64,000 nucleotides of DNA from contig NZ_FQUU01000013.1 in assembly GCF_900129295.1 (NCBI RefSeq), forward strand, positions 80,040-144,039, read 5' to 3'. Source of the DNA: Flavisolibacter ginsengisoli DSM 18119 (GTDB lineage Bacteria > Bacteroidota > Bacteroidia > Chitinophagales > Chitinophagaceae). The position numbers were made by a program, and so were the translations under genes. The notes under the pieces are model-generated. The model saw nothing but the letters and a program-made list of their open reading frames with translations, searched no databases and was not told the DNA's origin. Shown piece by piece: positions 18,124-27,180 of the stretch. The stretch's first letter is position 1. Every line of letters begins with the position of its first letter.

Positions 18124-19107
18124 GTGATTGGACTGTTTAAACAAAAATCTCCAGGTAATGTCGTTGTCCTGCTGATCTTTGGCCTATTATTGAAGCTGCC
18201 ACTATTCTTATTTCCAAAGAATATTACTTTTTCTGAACAGGATGGACCATTATACCAGTGGTTTATTGGTATGCTGCCTGCAAATAATGGGCTGCTTTGC
18301 AGTTTGATTTCATTTGGCTTATTGTACCTGCAGGCTTTATTAATTACTTACCTGGCCAATGAGTATCGTATGATGGCAAGGCAGAACTTCCTGCCCGGAA
18401 TGTCATACCTGATGATTACATCTTTGTTGCCGGAATGGAGTTATTTATCTGCACCTCTTTTAAGCGCTACTTTTATTATTTGGATATTCATTACGCTTTT
18501 CCGGTTATATAATTCTCCTATTGCAAAAGCACAGGTGTATAATATTGGCTTAATAACAGGGTTAAGCTCCTATATCTACTTTCCTTCTGCCTGTTTTATT
18601 ATATGCATAATTTTAGGACTAATGATCCTGAAACCTTTTAGGTTTAACGAGATCATTTTGTTCCTTCTTGGCTGTATTACGCCTTATTATTTTTATGGCA
18701 TATACCTTTTTCTGACTGACAGGTTGAACTTTAAGAATTTTGTGCCCGAAGTTTCTTTTGCTGTTCCCCAGCTTAAAAACTCTCTGTGGCTGGCCATTAG
18801 TACCTTTCTTATTGCGATTCCTTTTATTATGGGAGGCTATTATATCCAGACACATTTAAGAAAAATGCTTATCCAGGTAAGAAAGAACTGGAGCATCATA
18901 TTACTGTATCTTTTATTATCCTTTTTCGTTCCCTTTATTAACAGCCATCATGCGCTCCAGGCATGGATGCTTATAGCTGCCCCTTTTGCCCTTTTTCATG
19001 CCTGTGCGTATTTCTACCAGACCAGGAAAATCATATCATCGTTATTATTTATTATGGCTATTGGCTATATCCTGTATATGCAATATGGTACTGCAACAGT
19101 GCATTAA
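18124..19107 (+). CDS. Polytopic membrane protein (DUF6427-like)
   Basis: A 327-residue integral membrane protein with about nine or ten hydrophobic helices. The N-terminal FGLLLKLPLFLFPKN and the loop after the first helix resemble the DUF6427 family of Bacteroidota, though I am not certain. Translation seems to begin at a GTG (18124). The overlapping ATG two bases earlier is followed at once by a stop. It is close downstream of the secreted protein of unknown function. No transport motif is visible. Confidence 0.6.
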   Translation: MIGLFKQKSPGNVVVLLIFGLLLKLPLFLFPKNITFSEQDGPLYQWFIGMLPANNGLLCSLISFGLLYLQALLITYLANEYRMMARQNFLPGMSYLMITSLLPEWSYLSAPLLSATFIIWIFITLFRLYNSPIAKAQVYNIGLITGLSSYIYFPSACFIICIILGLMILKPFRFNEIILFLLGCITPYYFYGIYLFLTDRLNFKNFVPEVSFAVPQLKNSLWLAISTFLIAIPFIMGGYYIQTHLRKMLIQVRKNWSIILLYLLLSFFVPFINSHHALQAWMLIAAPFALFHACAYFYQTRKIISSLLFIMAIGYILYMQYGTATVH

Positions 19108-19130
19108 AAGGAAAAATGACCTCTGCAAAC

Positions 19131-19138
19131 TATCTTTG
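19131..19138 (+). promoter_or_regulatory. TAnnTTTG promoter box for purQ
   Basis: TATCTTTG matches the Bacteroidota primary sigma -7 consensus and lies 18 bp before the purQ start codon. No TTG -33 box was found at the usual spacing. Confidence 0.4.
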
Positions 19139-19156
19139 CAGTTCAAAACTTAATAT

Positions 19157-19834
19157 ATGAAGTTTGGTGTTGTGGTTTTCCCAGGCTCTAATTGCGACAG
19201 AGATATGTACAACGCCCTGGTACATGACCTAAACCAGGAATGTATAATGTTGTGGCATAAAGACAGTGATCTTTCTGAATTTACTACTGAGGACTGTATT
19301 GTACTTCCCGGGGGATTTTCTTATGGAGATTATTTGCGTACAGGTGCCATAGCCCGATTTAGCCCCATCATGCAAAGCATTATTGAGTTTGCTAAAAATG
19401 GAGGCAAAGTATTAGGCGTATGTAATGGCTTTCAGATCTTATGCGAATCTCATTTACTGCCGGGTGCATTATTACGTAACAATAACCAGCAATATGTCTG
19501 CAAAAACCTGTATATAAAGGACGTCCAGGATAAGGTTTATAAGATACCAATTGCACATGGCGAAGGCCGTTATTATGCCGATGATGCAACGCTGGATATC
19601 CTGGAAAAAAATAACCAGGTTCTATTCCGTTATTGTGATGAAAAAGGAAATTTAGTTCCTGAAGCTAACCCCAATGGTTCAGTCCGAAATATTGCGGGTA
19701 TCTGTAATGAAACCCGAAATGTTTTTGGTATGATGCCCCATCCTGAAAGAGCTTGTTCTTCATTATTAGGAAATACTGACGGCAGGAAAATTTTCGAGAT
19801 ATTGTTTTCCGAGGTGATGGAAGGTGTCATTTAA
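19157..19834 (+). CDS. purQ: Phosphoribosylformylglycinamidine synthase subunit PurQ
   Basis: PurQ is the glutaminase subunit of FGAM synthase, which supplies ammonia for the fourth step of purine synthesis. The class I amidotransferase nucleophile Cys is in VCNGFQIL near residue 93. The His-Glu pair is in MPHPERA near residue 197. It has 225 residues, the usual length. It works with PurS, encoded about 13 kb away at 32259, and with a small-type PurL that is not in this window. A promoter box lies directly upstream. Confidence 0.95.
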   Translation: MKFGVVVFPGSNCDRDMYNALVHDLNQECIMLWHKDSDLSEFTTEDCIVLPGGFSYGDYLRTGAIARFSPIMQSIIEFAKNGGKVLGVCNGFQILCESHLLPGALLRNNNQQYVCKNLYIKDVQDKVYKIPIAHGEGRYYADDATLDILEKNNQVLFRYCDEKGNLVPEANPNGSVRNIAGICNETRNVFGMMPHPERACSSLLGNTDGRKIFEILFSEVMEGVI

Positions 19835-19905
19835 GGTTTCCTTACCCCTACTTTAACAAGTTTTCAAATTTTAATATTAGAAATTTGTTGACATAAATCT
19901 GGAGC

Positions 19906-20361
19906 ATGAAAAGATTACTATTGATTCTTAGTGTTTTCTTCACTGTGGCTGTTGCATCAGCGCAAAACATCAATCCTGTTAGTTGGACATTTACCAGTAA
20001 AAAATTGGGAGATAAGGAATACGAAATACAAATGTTGGCTACAATTCAGCAAGGATGGCATTTATACTCTCAATCTCAACCTGCAGACGCTATAGCACAA
20101 CCCACTTCATTTCAATTCAATAAGAACCCTTTATTGGATATGAGTGGTAAAGTGAAGGAAGTTGGCAAAATGGAAAAATTCAAGGATAAGACCCTGGATG
20201 TTTCTGCCAATCAATACAGTAATAAAGTGTTATTTGTACAGAAAGTGAAAATAAAGGGAAAGGCAAAAACCAATGTAACGGGCAAGTTGGAATTTCAAAC
20301 TTGTAACGATGAGAAATGTCTGCCTCCTAAATCTGTGAATTTCTCAATAGCCTTAAAATAA
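19906..20361 (+). CDS. Free-standing DsbD alpha-like periplasmic protein
   Basis: A 151-residue secreted protein (signal peptide ending near VASAQN) that consists of one DsbD N-terminal (alpha) domain. It keeps the redox pair typical of that domain, CNDEKC near residues 134-139, followed by LPPK. The gene lies 65 bp before dsbD, whose own fused alpha domain has lost both cysteines. I infer that this protein carries electrons delivered by the DsbD membrane core. A T-tailed hairpin separates the two genes. Confidence 0.75.
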   Translation: MKRLLLILSVFFTVAVASAQNINPVSWTFTSKKLGDKEYEIQMLATIQQGWHLYSQSQPADAIAQPTSFQFNKNPLLDMSGKVKEVGKMEKFKDKTLDVSANQYSNKVLFVQKVKIKGKAKTNVTGKLEFQTCNDEKCLPPKSVNFSIALK

Positions 20362-20378
20362 TATGAACCATTAGTTCA

Positions 20379-20415
20379 GCAAAACGAGTTCTTTTTAAGG
20401 ACTCGTTTTGCTTTA
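20379..20415 (+). terminator. Terminator after the DsbD-alpha gene
   Basis: An 11-bp perfect stem (gcaaaacgagt with actcgttttgc) has an 11-base loop and is followed by TTTAAAT. It sits between the two genes and may attenuate rather than stop transcription. Confidence 0.65.
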
Positions 20416-20426
20416 AATACAGGAAG

Positions 20427-22379
20427 ATGAAAGCAATCGTTCAGGCCGGCTTATTTATATTTTTTATACTGGCAGGAGTTTTAACACATGCGCAAGATTC
20501 AATTCAGCCATTTAAATGGAATGTTAGCAGTAAAAAAATCAGTGCTAACCAATACCAATTGATATTCTCAACAACTGGAAATAAAGGTTGGGATTTGTAC
20601 GCTCCGGATCAATTATTAAGTGAGGTGCCCACCACCGAATTGCAATTGTCCGATTCGTCTATAATGGTTACAAATGGTTATGCCGATTCCGGTTATTTTA
20701 AAAAAACGCACAGCCCCTTATTTGATACTGTTGTAAAGACCTACGAGGGGCCTGCTACCTGGAAAAAAACCATAACTTTTCCAGGGGTTATTCCTGGTCA
20801 TCTTCAGGGCACTTTATTGTATACTTATGGTAGGGGTGAAGAATTCTATCCTTCTACCGCACTTTCATTTAATGTTTCATTGGAAGGAGGAGTAAACACC
20901 ACGGCCCAAATAAAAGTACCTACTATAGACCTCAAAAACCCTGTTAATAATTGTGGGGACGATGATACTGCAGATAAAAGCTTGTTTTCTATTTTTCTCC
21001 TTGGGTTTATTGGAGGACTAATCGCTCTTATTACACCTTGTGTCTTCCCATTAATTCCCTTGACAGTTTCCTTCTTCACCAAAAAGTCCGGAACCCGGAA
21101 AAAGGGAATACAAAACGCATTGCTTTATGGGCTAAGTATATTTATAATCTATGCCTTATTAAGTGTACCGTTTCATCTTTTAAGCAGTGTAAACCCTGAG
21201 ATATTAAATAATATATCTACCAATGTTTGGTTGAACCTTACATTTTTCGTGGTGTTCATATTTTTCGCTCTTTCTTTCTTTGGACTTTATGAGATTGGTT
21301 TGCCAAGTGGTTTAGCCAGTAAAATAGATTCCAGGGCAGGTATGAGTAATTTCTGGGGCATCTTCTTTATGGCTCTTACACTTGCTATTGTTAGTTTTTC
21401 CTGTACAGGACCTATACTAGGTTCCCTGCTTGCGGGTGTGCTGACGAGTGATAATGGAGCTACCCAATTAACTTTTGGAATGTCAGGCTTTGGGTTGGGG
21501 CTTGCACTTCCCTTTGCTCTTTTTGCCTTATTCCCTAACTGGCTTCAATCGCTCCCCAAATCAGGAGGATGGCTTAATTCAGTCAAAGTAGTATTGGGGT
21601 TCCTGGAACTGGCCCTGGCCATAAAGTTCCTTTCAAATGCTGACCTGGTTAAGCAATGGCATCTGTTGGAAAGAGAAGTGTTTATTGCCCTATGGATTTT
21701 AATAGGAATAGCTATTGTACTTTACCTGCTTGGCATTATCAGGTTTGGACATGATAGTAAACCTCGTTTTTCAAAGACAAGGGTCTTCTTTATCGCCTTA
21801 TTCGGATTATTTACCCTGTACCTGGTGCCTGGGGTAACAAATACCAAATGGGCAAGACTCACGCTTATCAGTGGATTCCCGCCTCCCTACGGTTATAGTA
21901 TTTACCAACACCCTGTAAATTATGAAACAGGGGTAGAGCCGCTTCATAACCAGTATGCAAAGGCATTGCAAATGGCACGTGAACAAAATAAGCCCGTATT
22001 AATTGACTTTACAGGTTGGGCATGCGTCAATTGCAGAAGGATGGAAGAAAATGTATGGACAAATGAAGAAGTAAAGGAATTAATGAAAAATGATTTTATA
22101 GTCGTTTCCCTGTATGTAGATGAGAGGCAGCAATTACCAGCATCAGAGCAATTTGTTTATAACACCAAGTCAGGTACCGAAAAACCCATTATAACTGTGG
22201 GAGATAAGTGGGCAACTTTTCAATCTGAGAATTTTAATGCCGTTTCCCAGCCTCAATATGCCATTATTTCTGCCGATGAAGTGGCTTTGACTAAAACCAA
22301 AGCATATACACCATCAGCAGGTCAGTTCCGGGATTGGCTGAAATGCGGGCTGGATGCATATAAAAAGAGTAAAAAATAG
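20427..22379 (+). CDS. dsbD: Thiol:disulfide interchange protein DsbD
   Basis: DsbD moves electrons from cytoplasmic thioredoxin to the periplasm. Residues about 25-155 form the alpha domain after a signal peptide. Eight or so membrane helices span about residues 185-470. Core cysteines are present in LITPCVFPLIP and SFSCTGPILG. The C-terminal thioredoxin-like gamma domain has WACVNCRRME near residue 530. The fused alpha domain is odd: where redox cysteines are expected it reads YGRGEEFYP. The neighbouring 151-residue protein has them instead. At 650 residues the length is normal. Confidence 0.9.
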   Translation: MKAIVQAGLFIFFILAGVLTHAQDSIQPFKWNVSSKKISANQYQLIFSTTGNKGWDLYAPDQLLSEVPTTELQLSDSSIMVTNGYADSGYFKKTHSPLFDTVVKTYEGPATWKKTITFPGVIPGHLQGTLLYTYGRGEEFYPSTALSFNVSLEGGVNTTAQIKVPTIDLKNPVNNCGDDDTADKSLFSIFLLGFIGGLIALITPCVFPLIPLTVSFFTKKSGTRKKGIQNALLYGLSIFIIYALLSVPFHLLSSVNPEILNNISTNVWLNLTFFVVFIFFALSFFGLYEIGLPSGLASKIDSRAGMSNFWGIFFMALTLAIVSFSCTGPILGSLLAGVLTSDNGATQLTFGMSGFGLGLALPFALFALFPNWLQSLPKSGGWLNSVKVVLGFLELALAIKFLSNADLVKQWHLLEREVFIALWILIGIAIVLYLLGIIRFGHDSKPRFSKTRVFFIALFGLFTLYLVPGVTNTKWARLTLISGFPPPYGYSIYQHPVNYETGVEPLHNQYAKALQMAREQNKPVLIDFTGWACVNCRRMEENVWTNEEVKELMKNDFIVVSLYVDERQQLPASEQFVYNTKSGTEKPIITVGDKWATFQSENFNAVSQPQYAIISADEVALTKTKAYTPSAGQFRDWLKCGLDAYKKSKK

Positions 22380-22420
22380 GGTATACCTATTAATTCACCT
22401 TTGATCAAAGGGTTAGAAAC

Positions 22421-22450
22421 AATAAAGCCACTCCAGGGAGTGGCTTTATT
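22421..22450. terminator. Bidirectional terminator, dsbD and DUF2795 gene
   Basis: A perfect 12-bp stem (aataaagccact with agtggctttatt) has a six-base loop. A/T runs on both sides let it serve dsbD on the plus strand and the DUF2795 gene on the minus strand. Confidence 0.7.
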
Positions 22451-22466
22451 GTGTATTGTCGTACAA

Positions 22467-22688
22467 TTAGTATTCATCTTCATTAAAAAGGAAATCATCC
22501 TGTGAAGGGTAATCCGGCCATATATCCTCAATACTTTCATACACCTCTCCTTCATCTTCGAGCTCCTGCAGGTTTTCTATTACTTCAATAGGCGCTCCCG
22601 AACGGATTGAATAATCGATCAATTCGTCCTTTGTCGCTGGCCAGGGTGCCTCTTCCAGGTAGGATGCTAATTCTAACGTCCAAAACAT
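22467..22688 (-). CDS. DUF2795 domain protein
   Basis: A small acidic cytoplasmic protein. The core, LASYLEEAPWPATKDELIDY and SIEDIWPDYP, marks the DUF2795 family. The frame opens at 22739, but family members begin MFWTLELASYL or similar, so I use the ATG at 22688 (73 residues). DUF2795 function is not established. A strong promoter with both -33 and -7 boxes lies upstream at 22788-22817, implying good expression. Confidence 0.75.
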   Translation of the reverse strand: MFWTLELASYLEEAPWPATKDELIDYSIRSGAPIEVIENLQELEDEGEVYESIEDIWPDYPSQDDFLFNEDEY

Positions 22689-22787
22689 CTTTGTAGGTTT
22701 TTGATTGATTTTATTGAGATGGTGAAGTATAATTTCCATGCCAGTTTACAACAAACGGCCATTATATTGAACCCCCCAAATTTTTCG

Positions 22788-22817
22788 CAAATGTAGGTGT
22801 AATAACTAATTTTCCAA
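22788..22817 (-). promoter_or_regulatory. Bacteroidota housekeeping promoter for the DUF2795 gene
   Basis: On the minus strand, TTG is followed by 19 bases and then TACATTTG, a full match to the TTG-N(17-19)-TAnnTTTG consensus. Transcription would start near 22,781. Confidence 0.65.
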
Positions 22818-22898
22818 ATGTTGAATATTATATGGTTAAAAACAGGGATTGAACTTTGCCGGGCAGTATTGTTTATGGATATTTGAATAATTCTAAAG

Positions 22899-23576
22899 AT
22901 GCTAACAGCCAGGGATATACATAAAAAATACGGAACAATAGAAGTACTGAAAGGTGTAGAAATTTCTATAAATACCGGTGAAATCGTAAGTATTGTAGGC
23001 CCTTCAGGTTCTGGTAAGTCCACTTTGTTGCATATTTTAGGCACTCTTGATAAGCCCGATAAAGGGGAAGTTATGTTGCATGATATCAATGTGACCAATC
23101 TTTCAGGCAAAAAACTGGCTGATTTCCGTAATAAGCATATTGGGTTCGTATTCCAGTTTCATCACTTGCTTCCGGAGTTTTCTGCTTTGGAAAATGTATG
23201 TATTCCCGGATGGATCTCTGGAAATAATAAAAATGAAGTAAAGAAAAGGGCAGGGGAGCTGCTTAATTTATTGGGGCTTAGCCATAGGTTGCATAACAAA
23301 CCGGGTGCTTTATCAGGCGGGGAGCAGCAGCGGGTAGCCGTGGCAAGGGCGCTTATCAATAATCCTGATATTGTATTTGCAGATGAACCTACAGGAAACC
23401 TGGATACAGCAAATGCCCGTGAACTTCACCAACTCTTCTTTAAATTAAGAAAGGAATTTAACCAGACATTCCTTATTGTTACCCATAATGAAGAACTTGC
23501 ACAACTAAGTGACCGTAAACTCACTATGAAAGATGGTAAGATCGTATTTGAGGTTGATCTGGAGATTGAAACCTGA
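22899..23576 (+). CDS. lolD: LolD-like ABC transporter ATPase
   Basis: A 225-residue ATPase of the LolD/MacB/FtsE group. In the Lol system it powers release of lipoproteins from the inner membrane. Walker A is GPSGSGKS near residue 35, the signature ALSGGEQQR near residue 139, and Walker [13 protein letters not shown] near residue 159. FVFQFHHLLPEFSALENV is close to LolD sequences. No LolC/E permease gene is adjacent, as is common in Bacteroidota. It is convergent with the adenosyltransferase gene. Confidence 0.8.
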   Translation: MLTARDIHKKYGTIEVLKGVEISINTGEIVSIVGPSGSGKSTLLHILGTLDKPDKGEVMLHDINVTNLSGKKLADFRNKHIGFVFQFHHLLPEFSALENVCIPGWISGNNKNEVKKRAGELLNLLGLSHRLHNKPGALSGGEQQRVAVARALINNPDIVFADEPTGNLDTANARELHQLFFKLRKEFNQTFLIVTHNEELAQLSDRKLTMKDGKIVFEVDLEIET

Positions 23577-23594
23577 GGAGCTTACAAAAAATTT

Positions 23595-24161
23595 CTACTG
23601 ACCAATTCTCGGATTCCATTTTATCTCATCTACCCCAAGCTTAAGACCCACATAGCGGGCAAGGGTAAAAAGATAATCGCTAAGCCGGTTCAGGTATTGG
23701 ATCACCTTTTCATCAATAAATAGTTCATGTTGTTGCATATTTACTGCCAGCCTTTCTGCCCGGCGGCATACACAACGTACTATATGAATAGAAGAAACTA
23801 TTGGATGTCCTCCAGGAAGTATAAAGGATTTCATCTCTGGCAACCGGGATGTCATCAGGTCTATACTGTTTTCCAGTATGGTTATATCTGATTGGTGAAG
23901 GTCCGGCAATCTCATTTTAGTTTCTTTCTCTGCATCTGTTGCCAAAGAAGAACCTATTGTAAAAAGCCTGTCCTGGATCTCTCTTAATTCATAGATAAAC
24001 TCCGCATCATTCAACTGGTCATTAATTAATCCTATCCAGGAGTTTAATTCATCTACTGTGCCATAAGTTTCAATCCGTATATCATTCTTAGGCACTTTCG
24101 TTCCCCCAATTAATGAAGTATTGCCTTTGTCTCCTGTCTTTGTATAGATCTTGAAAGCCAT
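23595..24161 (-). CDS. PduO-type cob(I)alamin adenosyltransferase
   Basis: The enzyme transfers the adenosyl group of ATP to cob(I)alamin to make coenzyme B12. The N-terminal ATP site is KIYTKTGDKGNTSLIGG. The segments YGTVDELNSWIG and CRRAERL are family hallmarks. At 188 residues the length is normal. The gene is third in a tight operon after gatC and an ABC ATPase gene, with an 8-bp gap. No other cobalamin gene is near, so it may serve salvaged B12. Confidence 0.92.
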   Translation of the reverse strand: MAFKIYTKTGDKGNTSLIGGTKVPKNDIRIETYGTVDELNSWIGLINDQLNDAEFIYELREIQDRLFTIGSSLATDAEKETKMRLPDLHQSDITILENSIDLMTSRLPEMKSFILPGGHPIVSSIHIVRCVCRRAERLAVNMQQHELFIDEKVIQYLNRLSDYLFTLARYVGLKLGVDEIKWNPRIGQ

Positions 24162-24169
24162 TTCATTTA

Positions 24170-24871
24170 TTATTTAACCAGCAATTGCTCTTTCCTGACG
24201 TCACTTTCTATGATGCCGTCCTTCAATCGTACGATTCTGTGTGCAAATTCAGCTATATCAACTTCATGAGTTACAAGGATTACCGTATTTCCTCCCGCAT
24301 GTATTTTACTGAATATCTCCATGATCTCGTGAGAGGTTTTCGAATCCAGGTTACCTGTAGGCTCATCGGCAAGGATGATAGAGGGATCATTCACCAATGC
24401 TCTGGCAATGGCTACTCTTTGATTTTGTCCTCCACTCATCTCATTGGGTTTGTGGTGGCTCCTATCCGCCAGGTTCACCCTTGATAGTACCTCAAGGGCT
24501 TTTTCCATTCTTTGCTTACGGGGTACGCCAGCATATACAAGTGGTAGTGCAACATTTTCAGCCGCCGTCAACCGGGGAAGCAGGTTGAATTGCTGGAATA
24601 CAAAACCAATCTCTTTATTCCTGACATCTGCAAGGTCATTATCCGCCATTGAGCTAACATCATGACCATTCAATATATACGTTCCACTGGTAGGTGTATC
24701 CAGGCAACCCAGTATATTCATTAGGGTGCTTTTGCCTGAACCGGAAGGCCCCATTAATGCTACATATTCATTCTTTAAAATATCAAAGGAGATACCTTTC
24801 AATACTTCAATGACTTGTTTTCCCAGGTAGTAATTTTTCTTGATATTGTCCAGGTGTATGATGGCCTCCAT
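24170..24871 (-). CDS. MacB/LolD-type ABC transporter ATPase
   Basis: A 233-residue ATPase with Walker A GPSGSGKS near residue 42, signature MSGGQNQR near residue 144, and Walker [13 protein letters not shown] near residue 164. Sequences such as [18 protein letters not shown] point to the MacB/SalX group that works with FtsX-like permeases. No permease gene lies nearby. The gene sits between gatC (10 bp) and the adenosyltransferase gene (8 bp), so the three are surely co-transcribed. The partner and substrate are unknown. Confidence 0.82.
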   Translation of the reverse strand: MEAIIHLDNIKKNYYLGKQVIEVLKGISFDILKNEYVALMGPSGSGKSTLMNILGCLDTPTSGTYILNGHDVSSMADNDLADVRNKEIGFVFQQFNLLPRLTAAENVALPLVYAGVPRKQRMEKALEVLSRVNLADRSHHKPNEMSGGQNQRVAIARALVNDPSIILADEPTGNLDSKTSHEIMEIFSKIHAGGNTVILVTHEVDIAEFAHRIVRLKDGIIESDVRKEQLLVK

Positions 24872-24881
24872 TACATTAAGA

Positions 24882-25178
24882 TTAATCTGGTTTTTTGATC
24901 ACTTTAGGTACTTTGAAAAACTGGCTATCATGCAAAGGCGCATTTCTTAAGGCTTCTTCCTGGGTAAGCATGTTTTTTACTTCGTCTTCACGAAGCATGT
25001 TATTATTCCCACTCATATGCAGCAAGGGATCAATACCACTCGTATCAAGTTCTTTCAGCTTATCTACAAATCCTATCATTTTTACAAGATCTGCTTTGAT
25101 CTCTTCCTTTTCTGCTTCATTAAAATCAAGCATAGAGAGACGGGATAATTTTGCAATAAGGGCGTCATCTACCTGCAT
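24882..25178 (-). CDS. gatC: Asp-tRNA(Asn)/Glu-tRNA(Gln) amidotransferase subunit C
   Basis: GatC is the small subunit that stabilises the GatCAB amidotransferase, which makes Gln-tRNA(Gln) and/or Asn-tRNA(Asn) from the misacylated forms. The 98 residues contain the family pattern [18 protein letters not shown] near residue 12, LDTSGIDPL near residue 43, and the C-terminal [11 protein letters not shown]. It opens the operon gatC - ABC ATPase - adenosyltransferase. GatA and GatB are not in this window. Confidence 0.92.
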   Translation of the reverse strand: MQVDDALIAKLSRLSMLDFNEAEKEEIKADLVKMIGFVDKLKELDTSGIDPLLHMSGNNNMLREDEVKNMLTQEEALRNAPLHDSQFFKVPKVIKKPD

Positions 25179-25416
25179 TAAACAAATATAAGTACAGATT
25201 CATATCAGATCTATGCTTTTGGATAGGTGGTCCTGACAAAAGTTTCCTTTAGTTAGAATGGTTAATTGAACATGAAGAAAAATAATTTTCAAAAGGTTTG
25301 TACATTCCTTCCCCTAAGGCTAAGACAAAACTTACCTGGATCTGTTGATCAGTAAGGCAAGGAAGCTTAATTTGACTATTGAGACTTCTTATCTTCGCCA
25401 TCCCAAAAGAGGATTT

Positions 25417-26418
25417 ATGGCTGCAAAAGAGATTGTATTAAGTGGAATCAGACCTACCGGGTTTTTACACCTGGGAAATTATTTTGGTGCTATGCGCAAC
25501 TATGTTCGCATGCAGGAAGATTATGAATGTTATTTTTTCGTTGCCGACTGGCATTCCCTTACCACACATCCCGATACCAAAGGGTTAAGGGAAAGTGTAT
25601 TGAGAGTGATAGCTGAAAACCTGGCGGCAGGTCTTGACCCTGAAAAGGTTAGTTTGTATGTTCAAAGTTCTGTTCCCGAAATTGCGGAGTTATATCTCCT
25701 TTTGAATATGCTTGCTTACAAGGGTGAATTGGAGAAGACCGTTACCTTCAAGGATAAGGTGCGTCTGAATCCCCAAAATGTAAACTCAGGCCTTTTGACC
25801 TACCCGGTTTTAATGGCTTCAGATATCCTTATTCACCGGGCCAAATATGTACCCGTTGGCAAGGACCAGGAGCAACACCTGGAAATGGCAAGGAACTTCG
25901 CACAACGCTTTAACCATAGATATGGTGACCTGTTTCCTGAACCCCTGGCTTTTAACTTTGGAGCTGACCTGGTAAAAGTGCCGAGCCTTGATGGAGCTGG
26001 TAAAATGAGTAAGAGCGAAAACCAATATGCTACCCTTTACCTGGCAGATGATGATGACCTGATCCGGAAAAAAGTTATGAAAGCTAAAACAGATGCCGGG
26101 CCTACAGAGCCTAATGCTGAAATGCCTGAGTACATAAAAAATATATTTCAGATCATGAGCCTGGTCAGTGAAGAGCAAACAGTAACTAAGTTCCGGGAAG
26201 ATTTCAATAATGCTAACATCCGGTATGGTGATATGAAAAAACAGTTAGCTGAAGATATGGTCAGGTTTATAGCACCTATCCGGGAAAAAGCTAATGAAAT
26301 CAGGAATGATGAAAACTATTTGAAAAAGATTATGAAGGAAGGAACTGAAAAGGCGCGCATCAGTGCTACCAAAACAATTGAGGCAGCCCGGGAATTAGCA
26401 GGCCTGAAATACTACTAG
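25417..26418 (+). CDS. trpS: Tryptophanyl-tRNA synthetase
   Basis: A class I synthetase that charges tRNA(Trp). The HIGH-equivalent is HLGN in PTGFLHLGNYFGAM near residue 20, and KMSKS lies near residue 200. I use the ATG at 25417 (333 residues), which follows an AAGAGGA purine stretch. The open frame begins 24 codons earlier at 25345, but those residues do not look like TrpS. A near-match to the -7 promoter box (TATCTTCG) lies at about 25389, inside the discarded extension, which supports this start. It appears monocistronic. Confidence 0.94.
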   Translation: MAAKEIVLSGIRPTGFLHLGNYFGAMRNYVRMQEDYECYFFVADWHSLTTHPDTKGLRESVLRVIAENLAAGLDPEKVSLYVQSSVPEIAELYLLLNMLAYKGELEKTVTFKDKVRLNPQNVNSGLLTYPVLMASDILIHRAKYVPVGKDQEQHLEMARNFAQRFNHRYGDLFPEPLAFNFGADLVKVPSLDGAGKMSKSENQYATLYLADDDDLIRKKVMKAKTDAGPTEPNAEMPEYIKNIFQIMSLVSEEQTVTKFREDFNNANIRYGDMKKQLAEDMVRFIAPIREKANEIRNDENYLKKIMKEGTEKARISATKTIEAARELAGLKYY

Positions 26419-26506
26419 ACAAAAATTAAAGTTTACTCATAAATCTCAGTACTATATTCTATTTTGTGCCCCTTGAATAACTGAACGAATCAGTCCCCAT
26501 CATTTT

Positions 26507-27142
26507 ATGGCAAAATCTAAAAAGGCAAAACATATTGCAATAGCTGGAAATATTGGTGCAGGAAAAACTACACTTACACAACTTCTTAGTAAGCATTATA
26601 AATGGATACCTCATTTCGAGGACGTAGATCACAATCCTTACCTTAATGATTTTTATGAAGACATGCCACGCTGGAGTTTCCAGTTGCAGATATACTTTTT
26701 GAATAGCCGTATCAACCAGTTATTAGAGATACATAGAGGTAGTGAGACCGTCATCCAGGATAGGACAATCTATGAAGATGCTAATATTTTTGCTCCCAAT
26801 CTTCATGAAATGGGCTTGATGACCAAAAGGGATTTTGAAAATTATTATAGCTTCTTTCAAACTCTAAAAACAATGGTTCAGCCTCCCGACCTGCTTATTT
26901 ACCTGCAGGCTTCTGTTCCTACACTTGTAGGCCAGATCCAGAAGAGAGGAAGAGAATACGAAGAAAACATCCGCCTGGATTATTTAAAACGGCTTAATGA
27001 ATATTATACCAAGTGGATCGATACATATAAGGAAGGGCCTCTACTGATAATAAACGTAGACGAAAACAAATTTGGCGAAAAGGAAGAAGACCTGGGAATT
27101 ATAATGAGCAAAATAGACGCCCAGTTATATGGCCTGTTTTAA
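26507..27142 (+). CDS. Deoxynucleoside kinase
   Basis: A 211-residue salvage kinase of the deoxyadenosine/deoxyguanosine kinase family. The P-loop is GNIGAGKTTL near residue 13. The catalytic region has VIQDRTIYEDANIFA near residue 83, and the lid is KRGREYEENIRLDYL near residue 148. It phosphorylates deoxynucleosides for dNTP salvage. Which base it prefers cannot be told. It stands alone, 88 bp after trpS and convergent with the DUF922 gene. Confidence 0.88.
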   Translation: MAKSKKAKHIAIAGNIGAGKTTLTQLLSKHYKWIPHFEDVDHNPYLNDFYEDMPRWSFQLQIYFLNSRINQLLEIHRGSETVIQDRTIYEDANIFAPNLHEMGLMTKRDFENYYSFFQTLKTMVQPPDLLIYLQASVPTLVGQIQKRGREYEENIRLDYLKRLNEYYTKWIDTYKEGPLLIINVDENKFGEKEEDLGIIMSKIDAQLYGLF

Positions 27143-27180
27143 GCTGATACAGATCTAAGTTTATTGCAATTCTATTTCAC

